Shown here: positions 44,883 through 57,059 of the stretch, piece after piece | How positions within the stretch are numbered: position 1 is the first letter of the stretch | How the letters are laid out: each line of letters starts with the position of its first letter | NCBI RefSeq assembly: GCF_001698205.1 | Contig: NZ_CP016591.1 | Coordinates: 1,860,001 to 1,924,000 of the forward strand | DNA from: Tsuneonella dongtanensis | Lineage (GTDB): Bacteria; Pseudomonadota; Alphaproteobacteria; Sphingomonadales; Sphingomonadaceae | Length of the DNA: 64,000 nucleotides | Reading direction: 5' to 3' | The notes under the pieces: model-generated | Database searches by the model: none | Seen by the model: the letters and a program-made list of their open reading frames with translations, nothing else | What the model was told of the DNA's origin: nothing | Translations under genes and position numbers: made by a program

Positions 44883-45671
44883 GTGGCCGATTACGAAACC
44901 ATCCTGACCGAGCGCGTCGGGAATGTCCTCAAGATCACGCTCAACCGGCCCGAGCGGCTCAATGCCGCCTCGATCGAGCTGGCGAACGAGCTCACCTCCG
45001 CGTTCTACGACCTCGGCGATGCGCGCGCGGTGCTGATCACCGGGGCGGGAAAGGGCTTCTGTTCGGGCGCGGACCTCGCGGCGCGCGGCGAGCGCAGCGC
45101 GCTCCAGATGAAGGGCGGCAGCCACCTTGCTCTGCAGAACCACTACAACCCGCTCGTCAGCCAGATCATGCGTTGCCCGGTCCCCGTGGTCTGCGCGGTC
45201 AATGGACCGGCGGCGGGCGTGGGCTGCTCGATCGCGCTGGCCGGCGACTTCGTGATCGCAGGGCGCAGCGCCTATTTCCTGCAGGCCTTCGTCAACATCG
45301 GCCTGGTGCCCGACGGCGGCTCGACCTGGCTGCTCGCCCGCAGCATCGGCCGCGCCCGCGCCACCCGCATGATGATGCTCGGCGAGAAGATCGGGGCCGA
45401 CCAGGCCGAGGAATGGGGCCTGATCTACAAGGCCGTGGACGACGCGGCGCTGATGGACGAGGCGATGGCGCTCGCCACGCTGCTCAGCGAAGGGCCGACC
45501 GTCGCCTACCGCACGATGAAGGCGAACATCGCCACGGCGCTCGACGGCACGCTGCCGCAGGTCCTGCTCGCCGAGGCGGAAGGCCAGAGCCTTGCGGGTG
45601 CGAGCGCCGACGCGATGGAGGGCGGCATGGCCTTCCTTCAGAAGCGCAAACCCGCCTTCAAGGGAGCCTAA
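44883..45671 (+). CDS. Enoyl-CoA hydratase/isomerase family protein (PaaG-like)
   Basis: This 262-aa crotonase-fold protein has the oxyanion-hole blocks GAGKGFCSGADL (about 54-65) and NGPAAGVGCSIALAGD (about 106-121), then NIGLVPDGGSTWLL. The Asp in VPDGG and overall look recall PaaG-type isomerases rather than FadB-type hydratases. The start is GTG with GGAGAG upstream. Its role beside propionate genes is not evident; it could serve branched or odd-chain acyl-CoA breakdown. Confidence 0.88.
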   Translation: MADYETILTERVGNVLKITLNRPERLNAASIELANELTSAFYDLGDARAVLITGAGKGFCSGADLAARGERSALQMKGGSHLALQNHYNPLVSQIMRCPVPVVCAVNGPAAGVGCSIALAGDFVIAGRSAYFLQAFVNIGLVPDGGSTWLLARSIGRARATRMMMLGEKIGADQAEEWGLIYKAVDDAALMDEAMALATLLSEGPTVAYRTMKANIATALDGTLPQVLLAEAEGQSLAGASADAMEGGMAFLQKRKPAFKGA

Positions 45672-45674
45672 GCC

Positions 45675-46286
45675 ATGTTGTTCTACGACAGCGCCAACCC
45701 TGCGCCGAACCCGCGCCGCGTGCGCATCTTCGCCGCGGAAAAGGGCATCTCGCTGCCCAGCAAGGACGTCTCGATCCTCGCCCGCGAGCAGAAGTCGCCC
45801 GAGTACGTGGCCAAGAACCCGCGCGGGCAGACGCCCGCGCTCGAACTCGACGATGGGACGGTCATCGCGGAAAGCGTGGCCATCTGCCGCTTCCTCGAAG
45901 CTTTGCATCCCGATCCGCCGTTGTTCGGCCGTACCCCGACCGAGATCGGCGTGGTCGAGATGTGGAACCGCCGGGTCGAGATGATCGCGATGAACCCGAT
46001 CGGCCAGGTCTGGGTCCACACCCACCGGTTCACCGCCGCGCTTCCGGGACGCAACGCCGAATGGGGCGAGGCGAACAAGGGCCATGTGGCGCGCGCATTC
46101 GCCTTCTTCGACGAGTCGCTGGGCGACCGCGAATTCCTTGCGGGCGAACGTTTCTCGATGGCCGACATCCTGCTGCTGACCACCGTGGATTTCGCGAAGT
46201 TCGTCGGATGCGGGCCGGGGGATGATCTCCCCGCGTTGACCCGGTGGCACGAAACCGTCAGTGCGAGGCCCAGCGCTTCCGCCTGA
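45675..46286 (+). CDS. Glutathione S-transferase
   Basis: The 203-aa protein has a thioredoxin-like N-terminal domain ([34 protein letters not shown] for the glutathione-binding Glu-Ser at about 66-67) and an all-helical C-terminal domain ending with the [16 protein letters not shown]-capping motif. It could detoxify reactive acyl intermediates, but the substrate is unknown. It follows the enoyl-CoA hydratase gene by three bases and precedes the mutase by seven. Confidence 0.9.
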   Translation: MLFYDSANPAPNPRRVRIFAAEKGISLPSKDVSILAREQKSPEYVAKNPRGQTPALELDDGTVIAESVAICRFLEALHPDPPLFGRTPTEIGVVEMWNRRVEMIAMNPIGQVWVHTHRFTAALPGRNAEWGEANKGHVARAFAFFDESLGDREFLAGERFSMADILLLTTVDFAKFVGCGPGDDLPALTRWHETVSARPSASA

Positions 46287-46293
46287 GGTACGA

Positions 46294-48441
46294 ATGACAG
46301 ACAAGACCAGGGACGACTGGCAGGCTCTCGCCGACAAGGAGGTCAAGGGCCGCGACCTGACGTGGCACACGCCCGAAGGCTTCGCGATCCAGCCGCTTTA
46401 CACCGCCGATGATGTGCCTGCCGACCCGGGCCTCCCCGGCTTCGCGCCGTTCACTCGGGGGGTGAAGGCGAGCATGTACGCGGGCCGCCCGTGGACGATC
46501 CGCCAGTACGCGGGCTTCTCGACCGCCGAGGAATCGAACGCGTTCTACCGCCGCAACCTTGCGATGGGGCAGAAGGGCCTCTCGGTCGCCTTCGACCTTG
46601 CCACCCACCGCGGCTACGACAGCGACCACCCGCGCGTGGTGGGTGACGTCGGCAAGGCGGGCGTGGCGATCGACACGGTGCGCGACATGGAAATCCTGTT
46701 CGACGGCATCCCGCTCGACCAGATGTCGGTCAGCATGACGATGAACGGCGCGGTGATCCCGGTGCTGGCGTTCTTCATCGTCGCCGCCGAGCGGCAAGGC
46801 GTGAGCCGCGACAAGCTCGACGGGACCATCCAGAACGACATCCTCAAGGAGTTCATGGTCCGCAACACGTACATCTACCCGCCCGAACCATCGATGCGGA
46901 TCGTGTCGGACATCATCGCCTACACCTCGGCCGAGATGCCGAAGTTCAACTCCATCTCGATCAGCGGCTACCACATGCACGAGGCCGGGGCGACCGCGGT
47001 GCAGGAGCTCGCCTTCACCATCGCCGACGGCAAGGAATACGCGACCCGCGCGATGGCCGCGGGGCTCGACATCGACGCCTTCGCGGGACGTCTCTCGTTC
47101 TTCTTCGGCATCGGGATGAACTTCTTCATGGAAGTCGCCAAGCTGCGCGCCGCGCGGACGCTGTGGTGGAAGACCATGAACGGACTGGGCGCGAAGAGCG
47201 AGCGCTCCAAGATGCTGCGCACGCACTGCCAGACGAGCGGCGTCTCGCTGCAGGAGCAGGACCCTTACAACAACGTCATCCGCACCACGATCGAGGCGCT
47301 GGCATCGGTGCTGGGCGGTACGCAGTCGCTGCACACCAACGCGCTCGACGAGGCGATCGCGCTGCCGACCGATTTCTCCGCCCGCATCGCGCGCAACACG
47401 CAGCTGGTGCTGCAGGAGGAGACCGGCATCACCAACGTCGTCGATCCGCTCGGCGGCAGCTATTACGTCGAGGCGCTGACCGCGAAGCTGGTCGAGGAAG
47501 CGGAGAAGCTGATTGCCGAGGTCGACGCGGCGGGCGGGATGACCGCCTACGTCGCCAGCGGCAAGCCCAAGGCCGCGATAGAAAGCGCGGCGGCGGCCAA
47601 GCAGGCCAGCGTCGACCGCGGCGAGACGGTGATCGTAGGCGTCAACAAGTACCGCAAGGCCGAGGAAGAGCACCTCGACACGCTCGACATCGACAACCAC
47701 GCTGTGCGCGAGGCGCAGATCGCGCGGCTGAAAGCCGTGCGTGCCGGGCGCGACGAGGCGGCATGTCAGGCCGCACTCAAGGCGCTGACCGAAGGCTGCA
47801 CCAACGGCGGCAACCTCCTCGCGCTCGCGGTCGAGGCCGCGCGACACGATGCCACGCTCGGCGAAATCTCCGCCGCGATGGAGGAGGCATTTGGCCGCTA
47901 CGGCACCAACCCGACGCCGGTGAAGGGCATCTACTCCGCCGCCTACGAGGGCGACAGCCGCTATGCGCAAGTGGTCGAGGGCGTAGCCGCGGTCGGCCGC
48001 CGCTTGGGCCGCGCGCCCAAGGTTCTGGTCGCAAAGATGGGCCAGGACGGGCACGACCGCGGCGCGAACGTGATCGCGAGCGCCTTTGCCGACATGGGCT
48101 TCGACGTGGTCAGCGGCCCGCTGTTCCAAACCCCTGCCGAAACCCGCGACATGGCTCTGGCAGAAAAGGTCGACGCCATCGGCGCGAGCAGCCTCGCCGC
48201 CGGGCATAAGACGCTGATCCCCGAGCTGATCGGCCTCCTGCGCGAGGCGGGTCGCCCCGACATCAAGGTCGTCGCGGGCGGGGTGATCCCGCCGCAGGAC
48301 TACGACTTCCTCCGCGAGGCGGGAGTGCAGGGCATTTACGGACCGGGGAGCAAAGTGGTCGAATGCGCCGCGGACATGCTGCGTCTGCTTGGGCACAACA
48401 TGCCGCCGATTGGCAGCGAACTGAGAGAGAAAGCGAAATGA
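46294..48441 (+). CDS. scpA: Methylmalonyl-CoA mutase (adenosylcobalamin-dependent)
   Basis: This 715-aa single-chain mutase rearranges (R)-methylmalonyl-CoA to succinyl-CoA. The N-terminal TIM-barrel domain has [36 protein letters not shown] and [15 protein letters not shown]. The C-terminal B12 domain has DGHDRG at 585-590, giving the axial His587. The start at 46294 gives [16 protein letters not shown]. No MeaB-type chaperone or B12 synthesis gene is in the window. Its stop overlaps the next small gene (ATGA). Confidence 0.97.
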   Translation: MTDKTRDDWQALADKEVKGRDLTWHTPEGFAIQPLYTADDVPADPGLPGFAPFTRGVKASMYAGRPWTIRQYAGFSTAEESNAFYRRNLAMGQKGLSVAFDLATHRGYDSDHPRVVGDVGKAGVAIDTVRDMEILFDGIPLDQMSVSMTMNGAVIPVLAFFIVAAERQGVSRDKLDGTIQNDILKEFMVRNTYIYPPEPSMRIVSDIIAYTSAEMPKFNSISISGYHMHEAGATAVQELAFTIADGKEYATRAMAAGLDIDAFAGRLSFFFGIGMNFFMEVAKLRAARTLWWKTMNGLGAKSERSKMLRTHCQTSGVSLQEQDPYNNVIRTTIEALASVLGGTQSLHTNALDEAIALPTDFSARIARNTQLVLQEETGITNVVDPLGGSYYVEALTAKLVEEAEKLIAEVDAAGGMTAYVASGKPKAAIESAAAAKQASVDRGETVIVGVNKYRKAEEEHLDTLDIDNHAVREAQIARLKAVRAGRDEAACQAALKALTEGCTNGGNLLALAVEAARHDATLGEISAAMEEAFGRYGTNPTPVKGIYSAAYEGDSRYAQVVEGVAAVGRRLGRAPKVLVAKMGQDGHDRGANVIASAFADMGFDVVSGPLFQTPAETRDMALAEKVDAIGASSLAAGHKTLIPELIGLLREAGRPDIKVVAGGVIPPQDYDFLREAGVQGIYGPGSKVVECAADMLRLLGHNMPPIGSELREKAK

Positions 48442-48794
48442 GCGGTCCGTTCGACGGCGAAATGGTGCGCGAGAAGTCCGTCGCGGGCGCGACGCTGTTG
48501 CTCTACGACTGGTTCAAGCACATGACGACACTGTCTCTGGTCACGCTCGGTGGCGTGCTCGGCATCCTCCAGGCGGCCGAGATGAACGTGCGGTCCGGCC
48601 TTCTCGGCGCCATGATTTCGGCGATAGCCGTCGCCGGAATTCTCGGCTTCGATGGTCAGAACCGGCTTCTTATCGCCGAAATTGCGGGCAAGCCGCTCCC
48701 CTCCTACCTGACTTGGCATCGCCGTATCGCGATGGCGGCTTACGGCACGGGCACGGGCGCATTCCTGTCGCTGATAGTGGAGTCGGTTAGTTGA
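48438..48794 (+). CDS. Small two-helix membrane protein of unknown function
   Basis: This 118-aa protein is not recognised. It begins with a short polar segment, then shows two long hydrophobic stretches (about 33-47 and 57-70) and a third weaker one near the C-terminus ([15 protein letters not shown]). It starts inside the mutase stop codon (ATGA) and its stop overlaps the bioB TTG start (TTGA), so it is locked into the operon. Whether it serves substrate export, membrane anchoring or something unrelated is open. Confidence 0.75.
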   Translation: MSGPFDGEMVREKSVAGATLLLYDWFKHMTTLSLVTLGGVLGILQAAEMNVRSGLLGAMISAIAVAGILGFDGQNRLLIAEIAGKPLPSYLTWHRRIAMAAYGTGTGAFLSLIVESVS

Positions 48795-49798
48795 GTATTC
48801 GTACCGACTGGACCCGCGAGGAGATCTCGGCCCTCTTCGACCTGCCGTTCACCGAACTTCTGTTCCGCGCGGCCACCGTCCACCGCAAGAACCATCCGCC
48901 CGAACAGGTCCAGCTGTGCACGCTGCTCAGCATCAAGACCGGGGGCTGCCCGGAGGATTGCGGCTATTGCTCGCAGTCGGTGAAGGCCGACAGCGGTGTC
49001 GAGGCGAGCAAGCTGATGGACGTGCAGGCTGTGCTGCAATCGGCCGCGCAGGCCAAGGACCACGGCAGCCAGCGGTTCTGCATGGGCGCCGCCTGGCGCA
49101 ACCCCAAGGACCGCGACATGCCTGCGATCGTCGAGATCGTGAAGGGCGTCCGCGCGATGGGGTTGGAGACCTGCATGACGCTCGGCATGCTGACGCCGAA
49201 ACAGGCCGACATGCTCGCCGAGGCGGGGCTCGACTACTACAACCACAACATCGACAGCAGCCCCGAATACTACGAGCGCGTCATTACCACCCGCACCATG
49301 GCCGACCGGCTGGATACGCTGTCGAACGTGCGCGCGGCGGGGATCAACGTGTGTTCGGGCGGGATCGTCGGCATGGGGGAGACGCGCGCGGACCGCGTCG
49401 GCTTCGTCCACACGCTCGCCACGCTTCCGCAGCATCCCGAGAGCGTGCCGGTCAACGCGCTGGTGCCGGTCAAGGGCACGGTGCTGGGCGACATGCTGGC
49501 CGATACCCCGCTTGCGAAGATCGACGATATCGAGTTCGTCCGGACCGTCGCGGTGGCGCGGATCACGATGCCGCTCTCGATGGTGCGCCTCTCCGCCGGG
49601 CGCGAGTCGATGAGCGAGGCGACCCAGGCGCTGTGCTTCCTCGCCGGCGCGAACTCGATCTTCACCGGCGACAAGCTGCTCACCGCCCCCAACGCCGGCG
49701 ACGACAGCGACGCCGCGCTGTTCGCCAAGCTGGGGCTGACGACGCTCAAGGGTGAGGAACCGCTGCGGGCGTGCAAGGTGGTGGAGGCTGCGGAATGA
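48791..49798 (+). CDS. bioB: Biotin synthase
   Basis: BioB (335 aa) is a radical-SAM enzyme that inserts sulfur into dethiobiotin. The [4Fe-4S] cluster motif [11 protein letters not shown] has Cys53, Cys57 and Cys60. The [2Fe-2S] site residues lie in [20 protein letters not shown]-type and [15 protein letters not shown] segments. Translation starts at TTG, overlapping the previous stop. No other bio genes are nearby. Its place in the propionyl-CoA carboxylase operon makes sense because PccA carries biotin. Confidence 0.97.
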   Translation: MSIRTDWTREEISALFDLPFTELLFRAATVHRKNHPPEQVQLCTLLSIKTGGCPEDCGYCSQSVKADSGVEASKLMDVQAVLQSAAQAKDHGSQRFCMGAAWRNPKDRDMPAIVEIVKGVRAMGLETCMTLGMLTPKQADMLAEAGLDYYNHNIDSSPEYYERVITTRTMADRLDTLSNVRAAGINVCSGGIVGMGETRADRVGFVHTLATLPQHPESVPVNALVPVKGTVLGDMLADTPLAKIDDIEFVRTVAVARITMPLSMVRLSAGRESMSEATQALCFLAGANSIFTGDKLLTAPNAGDDSDAALFAKLGLTTLKGEEPLRACKVVEAAE

Positions 49799-50076
49799 GA
49801 CTGAGCTGGTGGGCAATTCTTCTTGTGGTTTTGCTCGGACTTGGAATCCTGGTCAGCTTTTTGGCTCTCGCCATGCTCTTGGAGGCACAATACACGGGCG
49901 ATAGCTGGATGAGTGAGGTCGTGTTTGCCGTGGTGGCGATCTCGGTGTTTGTAGGCCTCTTTCACTTGTCCTGGAAAATCACTGACGGAATTTGGCGCGC
50001 TCTTGGAATGGTTGGAAGCCGCGATTCCAATTCAGATCAACCCGATGGACTTAACGACGCTGACCTGCAGGAGTAG
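49795..50076 (+). CDS. Small membrane protein of unknown function, lower GC than neighbours
   Basis: This 93-aa protein is not recognised. Two hydrophobic helices (about 5-25 and 40-58) are followed by an acidic hydrophilic tail ending [10 protein letters not shown]. The ATG overlaps the bioB stop (ATGA). The first 60 bases from 49801 are 50% GC, well below bioB and pccA, hinting at separate origin. The AGGAG used by pccA lies within its last codons. Confidence 0.72.
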   Translation: MRLSWWAILLVVLLGLGILVSFLALAMLLEAQYTGDSWMSEVVFAVVAISVFVGLFHLSWKITDGIWRALGMVGSRDSNSDQPDGLNDADLQE

Positions 50077-50080
50077 AGAT

Positions 50081-52132
<2,052 letters not shown>

Positions 52133-52283
52133 GCGGATTCACAACGCGACCACAGGCTGCTCCGCCCCGGCACACCTGTGCGTATTAACCGCGAATCGTG
52201 GTAAACTCGCTGGCGTCGCCGCGCGTTTCGCGAGAATCCTGCCAGTGTCCGGACATCCCTCCGGGCGAAGCAGGAGAACGACG

Positions 52284-52538
52284 ATGGCTCACCAGGGTAT
52301 CGGTTTCTTCGACGGCCGCGGCCATTTCTTCAAGACGCCCGACGAGGCGACGATCAGCGATCTTGCCGCCTTGCTCGGCCGCATCGGCGATGGCGAAAGC
52401 TTGGCACCGGGTATCGCGCAGACGCTGCTCTGCCGCCGCGACGATCTCGAGCGGCTCTTCCGCGAACACGACGAAATGATGGCGGGCGCGGGTGCCAACG
52501 TCACGAAGCTGCCGACGCGCGAGCGGCCGGCCGCCTAG
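52284..52538 (+). CDS. Small hypothetical protein
   Basis: An 84-aa soluble protein that I do not recognise. Its first half (GIGFFDGRGHFFKTPDEATI) is followed by an amphipathic helical region (SDLAALLGRIGDGESLAPGI, LERLFREHDEMMAG). It has GGAGAA seven bases before the ATG. It lies 151 bases after pccA, and its stop shares CTAG (52535-52538) with the convergent cyclase gene. Confidence 0.68.
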   Translation: MAHQGIGFFDGRGHFFKTPDEATISDLAALLGRIGDGESLAPGIAQTLLCRRDDLERLFREHDEMMAGAGANVTKLPTRERPAA

Positions 52539-53317
52539 TCCTCGATCAGCGCCACCGCGCGGATCCAGCCCGCGCTGGCGCGTTCGATCTTTACCGGGAA
52601 GCAGCTCAGTGTGAAGCCGTGGCTCGGCAGCGCGGCGAGATTGGTCAGCTTCTCGATCTGGTAGTACGGGCGGATGCGCCCGGCCTTGTGGCCTTCCCAG
52701 ATGATCTTGGGGTCGCGGGTTTCGGCCCATCGCCGGGCGGTGTGGCTGAACGGCGCGTCCCAGCTCCACGCATCGGTACCTACCACTTCGACCCCACGCT
52801 GGGTAAGCCACAGCGTCGCCTCTTCGCCGAGCCCGACGCCCTGGTCGGTAAAGTTCTGCGTCCCGTAGATCGCGCCCGACTGGACAAGCACGATGTCGAG
52901 CGGTTGGAGATCGTAGCCGATCTTTTCGAAGGCCTCGGCCACTTCCGCGCCGGTCACCACATGGCCGTGCGGAAGGTGGCTGAAATCGAGCTTCACGCCG
53001 GGCCGGAAGAACCGGTCTAGCGGGGCCTCGTCGATACTCGGGGCGGGGGTGGCGCCCCCAAGACTTCCATGCCCGGTTGTGGAATGAAAGTGCCACGGCG
53101 CGTCCATGTGGGTGCCGTTATGGGTGGAAAGCGTCAGGCTCTCGACCGCCCACCCTTCGCCCTCGGGCAAATCATCCTTCTCGAGACCCGGAAAGAACAT
53201 GGCGATCTGCTGCCAGGTGTTCTCGTGCGTCATGTAGTGGATCTGCGGCCGCATCACCTCGGGGTCGGAGACGACATCGTTGGTGATCGGGATCGAAAGA
53301 TCGACGAAACGCGTCAT
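52535..53317 (-). CDS. Cyclase-family (kynurenine formamidase-like) metal-dependent hydrolase
   Basis: The 260-aa product has the cyclase/KynB metal motif [13 protein letters not shown] (HxGTHxDxPxHF) near residues 66-78, and an early FVDLSIPI strand. Relatives hydrolyse N-formylkynurenine, isatin or carbamates. It is longer than the typical 210-aa KynB and lacks kynurenine-pathway neighbours, so a different amide or lactone substrate is likely. The start overlaps the aroB stop (ATGA), placing it in the aroK-aroB transcript. Confidence 0.84.
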   Translation of the reverse strand: MTRFVDLSIPITNDVVSDPEVMRPQIHYMTHENTWQQIAMFFPGLEKDDLPEGEGWAVESLTLSTHNGTHMDAPWHFHSTTGHGSLGGATPAPSIDEAPLDRFFRPGVKLDFSHLPHGHVVTGAEVAEAFEKIGYDLQPLDIVLVQSGAIYGTQNFTDQGVGLGEEATLWLTQRGVEVVGTDAWSWDAPFSHTARRWAETRDPKIIWEGHKAGRIRPYYQIEKLTNLAALPSHGFTLSCFPVKIERASAGWIRAVALIED

Positions 53318-54420
53318 GCGGCCAGCTCGGCGTCGAGGAAATCAGCCACGTCGGAGATCTCGACATCGCGGGCGAGAAACGCATCGCCGATACCGCGCAG
53401 TAGGATGAAGGGCAGGCGCCCGGCATCCATCTTCTTGTCGTGGAGCATGTGATCGGCGAGCCGCCGGCCGTCGGCATCCAACCCGAGCCGGGACAGCGAC
53501 GAAGGCAACCCGGCCGCCTCCATCGAGCGTGCTACCGCCTCTGCCTCCTCGGCTGCGATGAACCCTCTCCGCGCCGAGTACCGTGCCGCGAGAACCATCC
53601 CGAGTGCCACGCCCTCACCGTGAAGCAGGCGGTCGGAAAAGCCGGTCTCGGCCTCCAGCGCGTGGCCGAAGGTATGCCCCAGGTTCAGCAGTGCGCGCCG
53701 ACCGCTGGTCTCGCGTTCGTCCTCGGCGACGATCGCGGCCTTCATGGCGACGCTGGTGGCGACGGCGTGCTCGAGCGCGTTCTCGCGCAGGGCGAGCACC
53801 GCGGCGCCGTTATCGGACAGCCAGTCGAAGAACTCGCGGCTGCCGAGGACGCCGTACTTGAGCACCTCGGCGTAGCCCGCGCGCAATTCGCGGGCGGGTA
53901 GAGTGTCGAGCGTGGCGAGGTCGGCGACGACCAGCGAGGGCTGGTGGAAGGCGCCGACGAGGTTCTTGCCGGCATCGGTATTGATCGCGGTCTTTCCGCC
54001 GACCGAACTGTCGACCTGCGCCAGCAGGGTGGTGGGGACCTGTACGAAGCCGCAGCCGCGCTTGAGGATGGCCGCGGCGAAACCCGTAAGGTCGCCGACC
54101 ACGCCGCCGCCGACCGCGAACACGTGGTCGCCGCGTTCGACGCCGCGCTCGAGCAGCCAGTTGCACAGCTTGGCGAGAACGTCCCAGCTCTTGGACATCT
54201 CGCCCGCTTCGACCTGAAAAACATCGGCCGAGCGGCCAGCTTGGGCGAGGGCCGCCTCGATCCGCCGCCCATGCGCACCCCAGGCGTTGGCATCAGCGAC
54301 GACCGCGACGCGGTTCTTGCGCATGAAGGGAGCGGCGATATTTCCCAGCGTCTCGAGCAACCCGCGCCCGACATGCACTTCATAGCCGCGCCCGGCGAGG
54401 GAGACTGGGATCACAGCCAT
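53314..54420 (-). CDS. aroB: 3-dehydroquinate synthase
   Basis: AroB (368 aa) converts DAHP to 3-dehydroquinate, the second step of the shikimate pathway. The NAD-binding [13 protein letters not shown] lies at about 102-114, followed by [20 protein letters not shown] and the zinc-site segments [22 protein letters not shown] and [11 protein letters not shown]. It overlaps aroK by 10 bases at its start and the cyclase-family gene by 4 at its end. Confidence 0.97.
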   Translation of the reverse strand: MAVIPVSLAGRGYEVHVGRGLLETLGNIAAPFMRKNRVAVVADANAWGAHGRRIEAALAQAGRSADVFQVEAGEMSKSWDVLAKLCNWLLERGVERGDHVFAVGGGVVGDLTGFAAAILKRGCGFVQVPTTLLAQVDSSVGGKTAINTDAGKNLVGAFHQPSLVVADLATLDTLPARELRAGYAEVLKYGVLGSREFFDWLSDNGAAVLALRENALEHAVATSVAMKAAIVAEDERETSGRRALLNLGHTFGHALEAETGFSDRLLHGEGVALGMVLAARYSARRGFIAAEEAEAVARSMEAAGLPSSLSRLGLDADGRRLADHMLHDKKMDAGRLPFILLRGIGDAFLARDVEISDVADFLDAELAA

Positions 54421-54980
54421 GCGTCGATTGCCTCGATGATCTGCAGCGCGGTCGCCATGTGCGGATTCGCCTTGCTGGTGACATGGATCGGCGCCTCGGC
54501 ATAGAGCGGAGAGCGTTCGCGGTGGAGCCGGGTGAGGATCTCTTCCGGATCGCCCCCCTTGAGGAGAGGCCGGTTATCTCTGCGCGCAGTCCGCTCGACG
54601 AGCGTCGGCACATCGCAATCGATCCACACCACGATCGCGCGATCGAGCAGAAGCGCACGGGTTTCGTCGTTCACGAATGCGCCGCCGCCGGTGGCGATGA
54701 CGCCGTGGGATTCCTCGATCAGGCGCGCGATCACGCGGCGCTCCCCGTCGCGGAAATGCGTTTCGCCGAACCGTTCGAAAATTTCCGGAATGGACATCGC
54801 TGCGGCTTCGGCGATCGCTTCGTCGGCGTCCACGAAATCGGTCCCGAGCAGCGTGGCGAGCTTTCGCCCGACGGTGGATTTGCCAACGCCCATGAGGCCG
54901 ACGAGCACCACCGGCCGGTCGATCCGGGCGGCGATCGCGCCGATCTCGGCGTCGCTCAGGCTCGGGCTGGCGGAGTGCAT
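54411..54980 (-). CDS. aroK: Shikimate kinase
   Basis: AroK (189 aa) phosphorylates shikimate at the 3-hydroxyl. The Walker A loop GLMGVGKST is at 28-36, followed by [28 protein letters not shown] and the LID arginine in RDNRPLL. The start at 54980 gives [10 protein letters not shown]; an upstream ATG 15 codons earlier would intrude on the divergent gene's promoter space. It overlaps aroB by 10 bases, so the two are translated together. Confidence 0.96.
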   Translation of the reverse strand: MHSASPSLSDAEIGAIAARIDRPVVLVGLMGVGKSTVGRKLATLLGTDFVDADEAIAEAAAMSIPEIFERFGETHFRDGERRVIARLIEESHGVIATGGGAFVNDETRALLLDRAIVVWIDCDVPTLVERTARRDNRPLLKGGDPEEILTRLHRERSPLYAEAPIHVTSKANPHMATALQIIEAIDAWL

Positions 54981-55049
54981 TGCCGCCCCGCCTATAGATG
55001 GGCTAGGGCGCGTGCAACCAACCACACCTTGCGGGAAGGGCAGTCTGAC

Positions 55050-55190
55050 TTGGCAATGACATGGTCGCGGAGGAAGTGGATGGCCGTCGGGCTGGTCGTT
55101 GTATTGCTCGCCTATGCCTGGGTCGACGGCGGAGAGGAGCCGCTGCGCCCCATCGCCGAGCCTGTCGAGGTTCCGGAGGTCGCGCGATGA
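55050..55190 (+). CDS. Very small single-helix membrane protein
   Basis: A 46-aa product with one clear membrane helix (WMAVGLVVVLLAYAWV) after a short basic N-terminus, then an acidic and proline-rich tail (GGEEPLRPIAEPVEVPEVAR). The stop overlaps the next ATG (55187-55190). I prefer TTG at 55050, ten bases after GGGAAGGG, over ATG at 55056, which is too far from that site. A tight link to the secreted protein downstream suggests a joint role. Confidence 0.55.
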   Translation: MAMTWSRRKWMAVGLVVVLLAYAWVDGGEEPLRPIAEPVEVPEVAR

Positions 55191-57046
55191 ACCGTTTTGC
55201 TTTGTTCGGGGGCGCTGCGGCGCTGGCTCTCGCCTCGGGCCTGGCGTTTGCCCAGTCGGCGCCCGAATCCCTGCTGCCTCCCGGGTTTGACGACCCCGCG
55301 CCGACGCCCAGCCCGACTGCCCGTCCGACCGCCGCTAGTCCTCAACCGGCCCAGCCGTCACAACCCGGGGCACCCACGTCGCTGCCGGTCATCCAGCCAA
55401 TCCCGGGCGGCTCGCAAGCACCGAGCATCCCGCTCGAAATTCCTGCTCTGGGCGGAAAGCTCCCTACGCTCGAGGAACTCGAGAAAATGTCGACCGACGA
55501 GCTCGACGAGCTTCTCGGTCTCAAGCCCAAGATCGACATTCCGGCGGGCGCGCGGCGCTCGCTGGAGCGAACCGGGGTGCTGGCCGCATCGGAAGGCGGA
55601 TTGCCGGCACGATCGCTGGCCAATCAGCCGGCATCGCTCGTGCGCGCGGCACTCACGGGTGCGAAGCGCCCCCTCGTTTCGCGCTGGGGTCATATCCTTC
55701 TCCGGCGCGCGCTCGCCAGCCGGCTCGAGTCCCCCTCGCAGATGGACCCGGTCGAGTTTGCCGCACTTCGGATCGAGGCGCTCAATGCAATGGGCGAGTT
55801 CTCGGTCGCCCGGGCGGTTGCGCAGGACATCGATACCGCCAACTGGACGCCGAAGTTCACCGCTGCCGCGCTCGATGCCTATGTCGGTACAGCCGATCTG
55901 GTCGGTGCGTGCCCTGCAGTCCGTTTGCAGGGCAACCGGCGCGAAGACGGCACGTGGCGCCTGTTCCAAGGTATCTGCAACGCCTATGCTGGCGAGGGCG
56001 CGCGGGCGAAGACGGACATCGAGCGCGTTCGTTATCGCGGAGAGGCCGCCAATATCGATGCGCTGCTCGCCCAGCGCCTTGCCGGTGCAGCGGGGCAGGG
56101 GCGCGGCGCCGTTACCATCGAATGGAAGGGGGTGGACGAGATTACACCCCTTCGCTTCGCCCTGGCCAACGCAGTAGGCGAGCCGATACCCGAGGGGCTC
56201 ATGGAAGAGCTCGGGCCCTATTACGACCGGGTGGCGGCGACTGCGCCAATGCTGTCCCTGCCGCGCCGTATCGCGGCGTCCGATACCGCCGCGAGGGAGG
56301 GTATCCTTTCGGCGGCGGCGCTGGTCGACCTCTATTCGCAGCTTTACGCAGAACAGGAAGCCGAAGGCCCCGAGGTGACGCGGGCCTCGCTGTTGCGGCA
56401 AGCGTATGTTGGCGCGGATGCGGCGGCGCGGATGGATGCAATCCGCCAAATCTGGGCGCCGGGAGCAGGCGGGGCCATCGACTACGGTCGCCTGGTCCTG
56501 ACCGCATTTGCCGCCGCGCGGGTCGAGCCGAACGACGCTTTCGAGGACGATGCCGGAACGCTCGTCGCATCTATGCTGGCGGCAGGATTCGAACGCGATG
56601 CGCTGCGCTGGACCGAAGTCGCGCCGCAGGGCAGCCTCGCATGGGCACAGCTGGTGTTCGCCAATCCCCGCGGCACCCAGGCGGTCTCGTCCGGTGCGAT
56701 CGACGACTTTATCGGCGACGATTCAAGTTCCGAACAGCGCAAGTCGCAGTTTCTTGTTGCCGGGCTCGCGGGGCTCGGCCGGATCGATCAGGGGGACGTG
56801 AGCGGCTTCTCCAAGGACCTTGGCATGAATCTCGGCGCTCCGACACGTTGGACGCGCGCGATCGACGCCGCCGCCGCGGTCGACAACCAGGCGCTCGTGG
56901 CTTTACTGGCCGGGCTGGGAATGCAGGGCGATGGGTGGGACAGGATGACCGCGCGCCACCTCTTCCATATCGTTTCGGCATTGAACCGCGTGGGGCTGTC
57001 GGCCGAGGCACGGATGATCGCCGCGGAGGCGGTCGCGCGCGGCTGA
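55187..57046 (+). CDS. Large secreted protein of unknown function with proline-rich linker
   Basis: The 619-aa product has a signal peptide (LFGGAAALALASGLAFAQS, cleavage near residue 23), then a Pro/Ala/Ser/Thr-rich linker (about 30-75). A helical segment with LPTLEELEKMSTDELDELLG comes next. The rest is alanine-rich and mostly alpha-helical with regularly spaced Trp and Arg, possibly a solenoid. No catalytic motif is evident. It sits between a tiny membrane protein and xerD, with 13 bases before the xerD start. I cannot assign a function. Confidence 0.8.
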   Translation: MNRFALFGGAAALALASGLAFAQSAPESLLPPGFDDPAPTPSPTARPTAASPQPAQPSQPGAPTSLPVIQPIPGGSQAPSIPLEIPALGGKLPTLEELEKMSTDELDELLGLKPKIDIPAGARRSLERTGVLAASEGGLPARSLANQPASLVRAALTGAKRPLVSRWGHILLRRALASRLESPSQMDPVEFAALRIEALNAMGEFSVARAVAQDIDTANWTPKFTAAALDAYVGTADLVGACPAVRLQGNRREDGTWRLFQGICNAYAGEGARAKTDIERVRYRGEAANIDALLAQRLAGAAGQGRGAVTIEWKGVDEITPLRFALANAVGEPIPEGLMEELGPYYDRVAATAPMLSLPRRIAASDTAAREGILSAAALVDLYSQLYAEQEAEGPEVTRASLLRQAYVGADAAARMDAIRQIWAPGAGGAIDYGRLVLTAFAAARVEPNDAFEDDAGTLVASMLAAGFERDALRWTEVAPQGSLAWAQLVFANPRGTQAVSSGAIDDFIGDDSSSEQRKSQFLVAGLAGLGRIDQGDVSGFSKDLGMNLGAPTRWTRAIDAAAAVDNQALVALLAGLGMQGDGWDRMTARHLFHIVSALNRVGLSAEARMIAAEAVARG

Positions 57047-57059
57047 TGGCCGGCCCCAG

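Noticed and set aside
44265..48396. Very long open frames on the minus strand (44265-46370 and 46258-48396) opposite the propionate genes
   Set aside because: They mirror the codon periodicity of well-identified plus-strand enzymes, have low-complexity Arg/His/Asp-rich translations with no recognisable motif, and are expected in 66-70% GC DNA.
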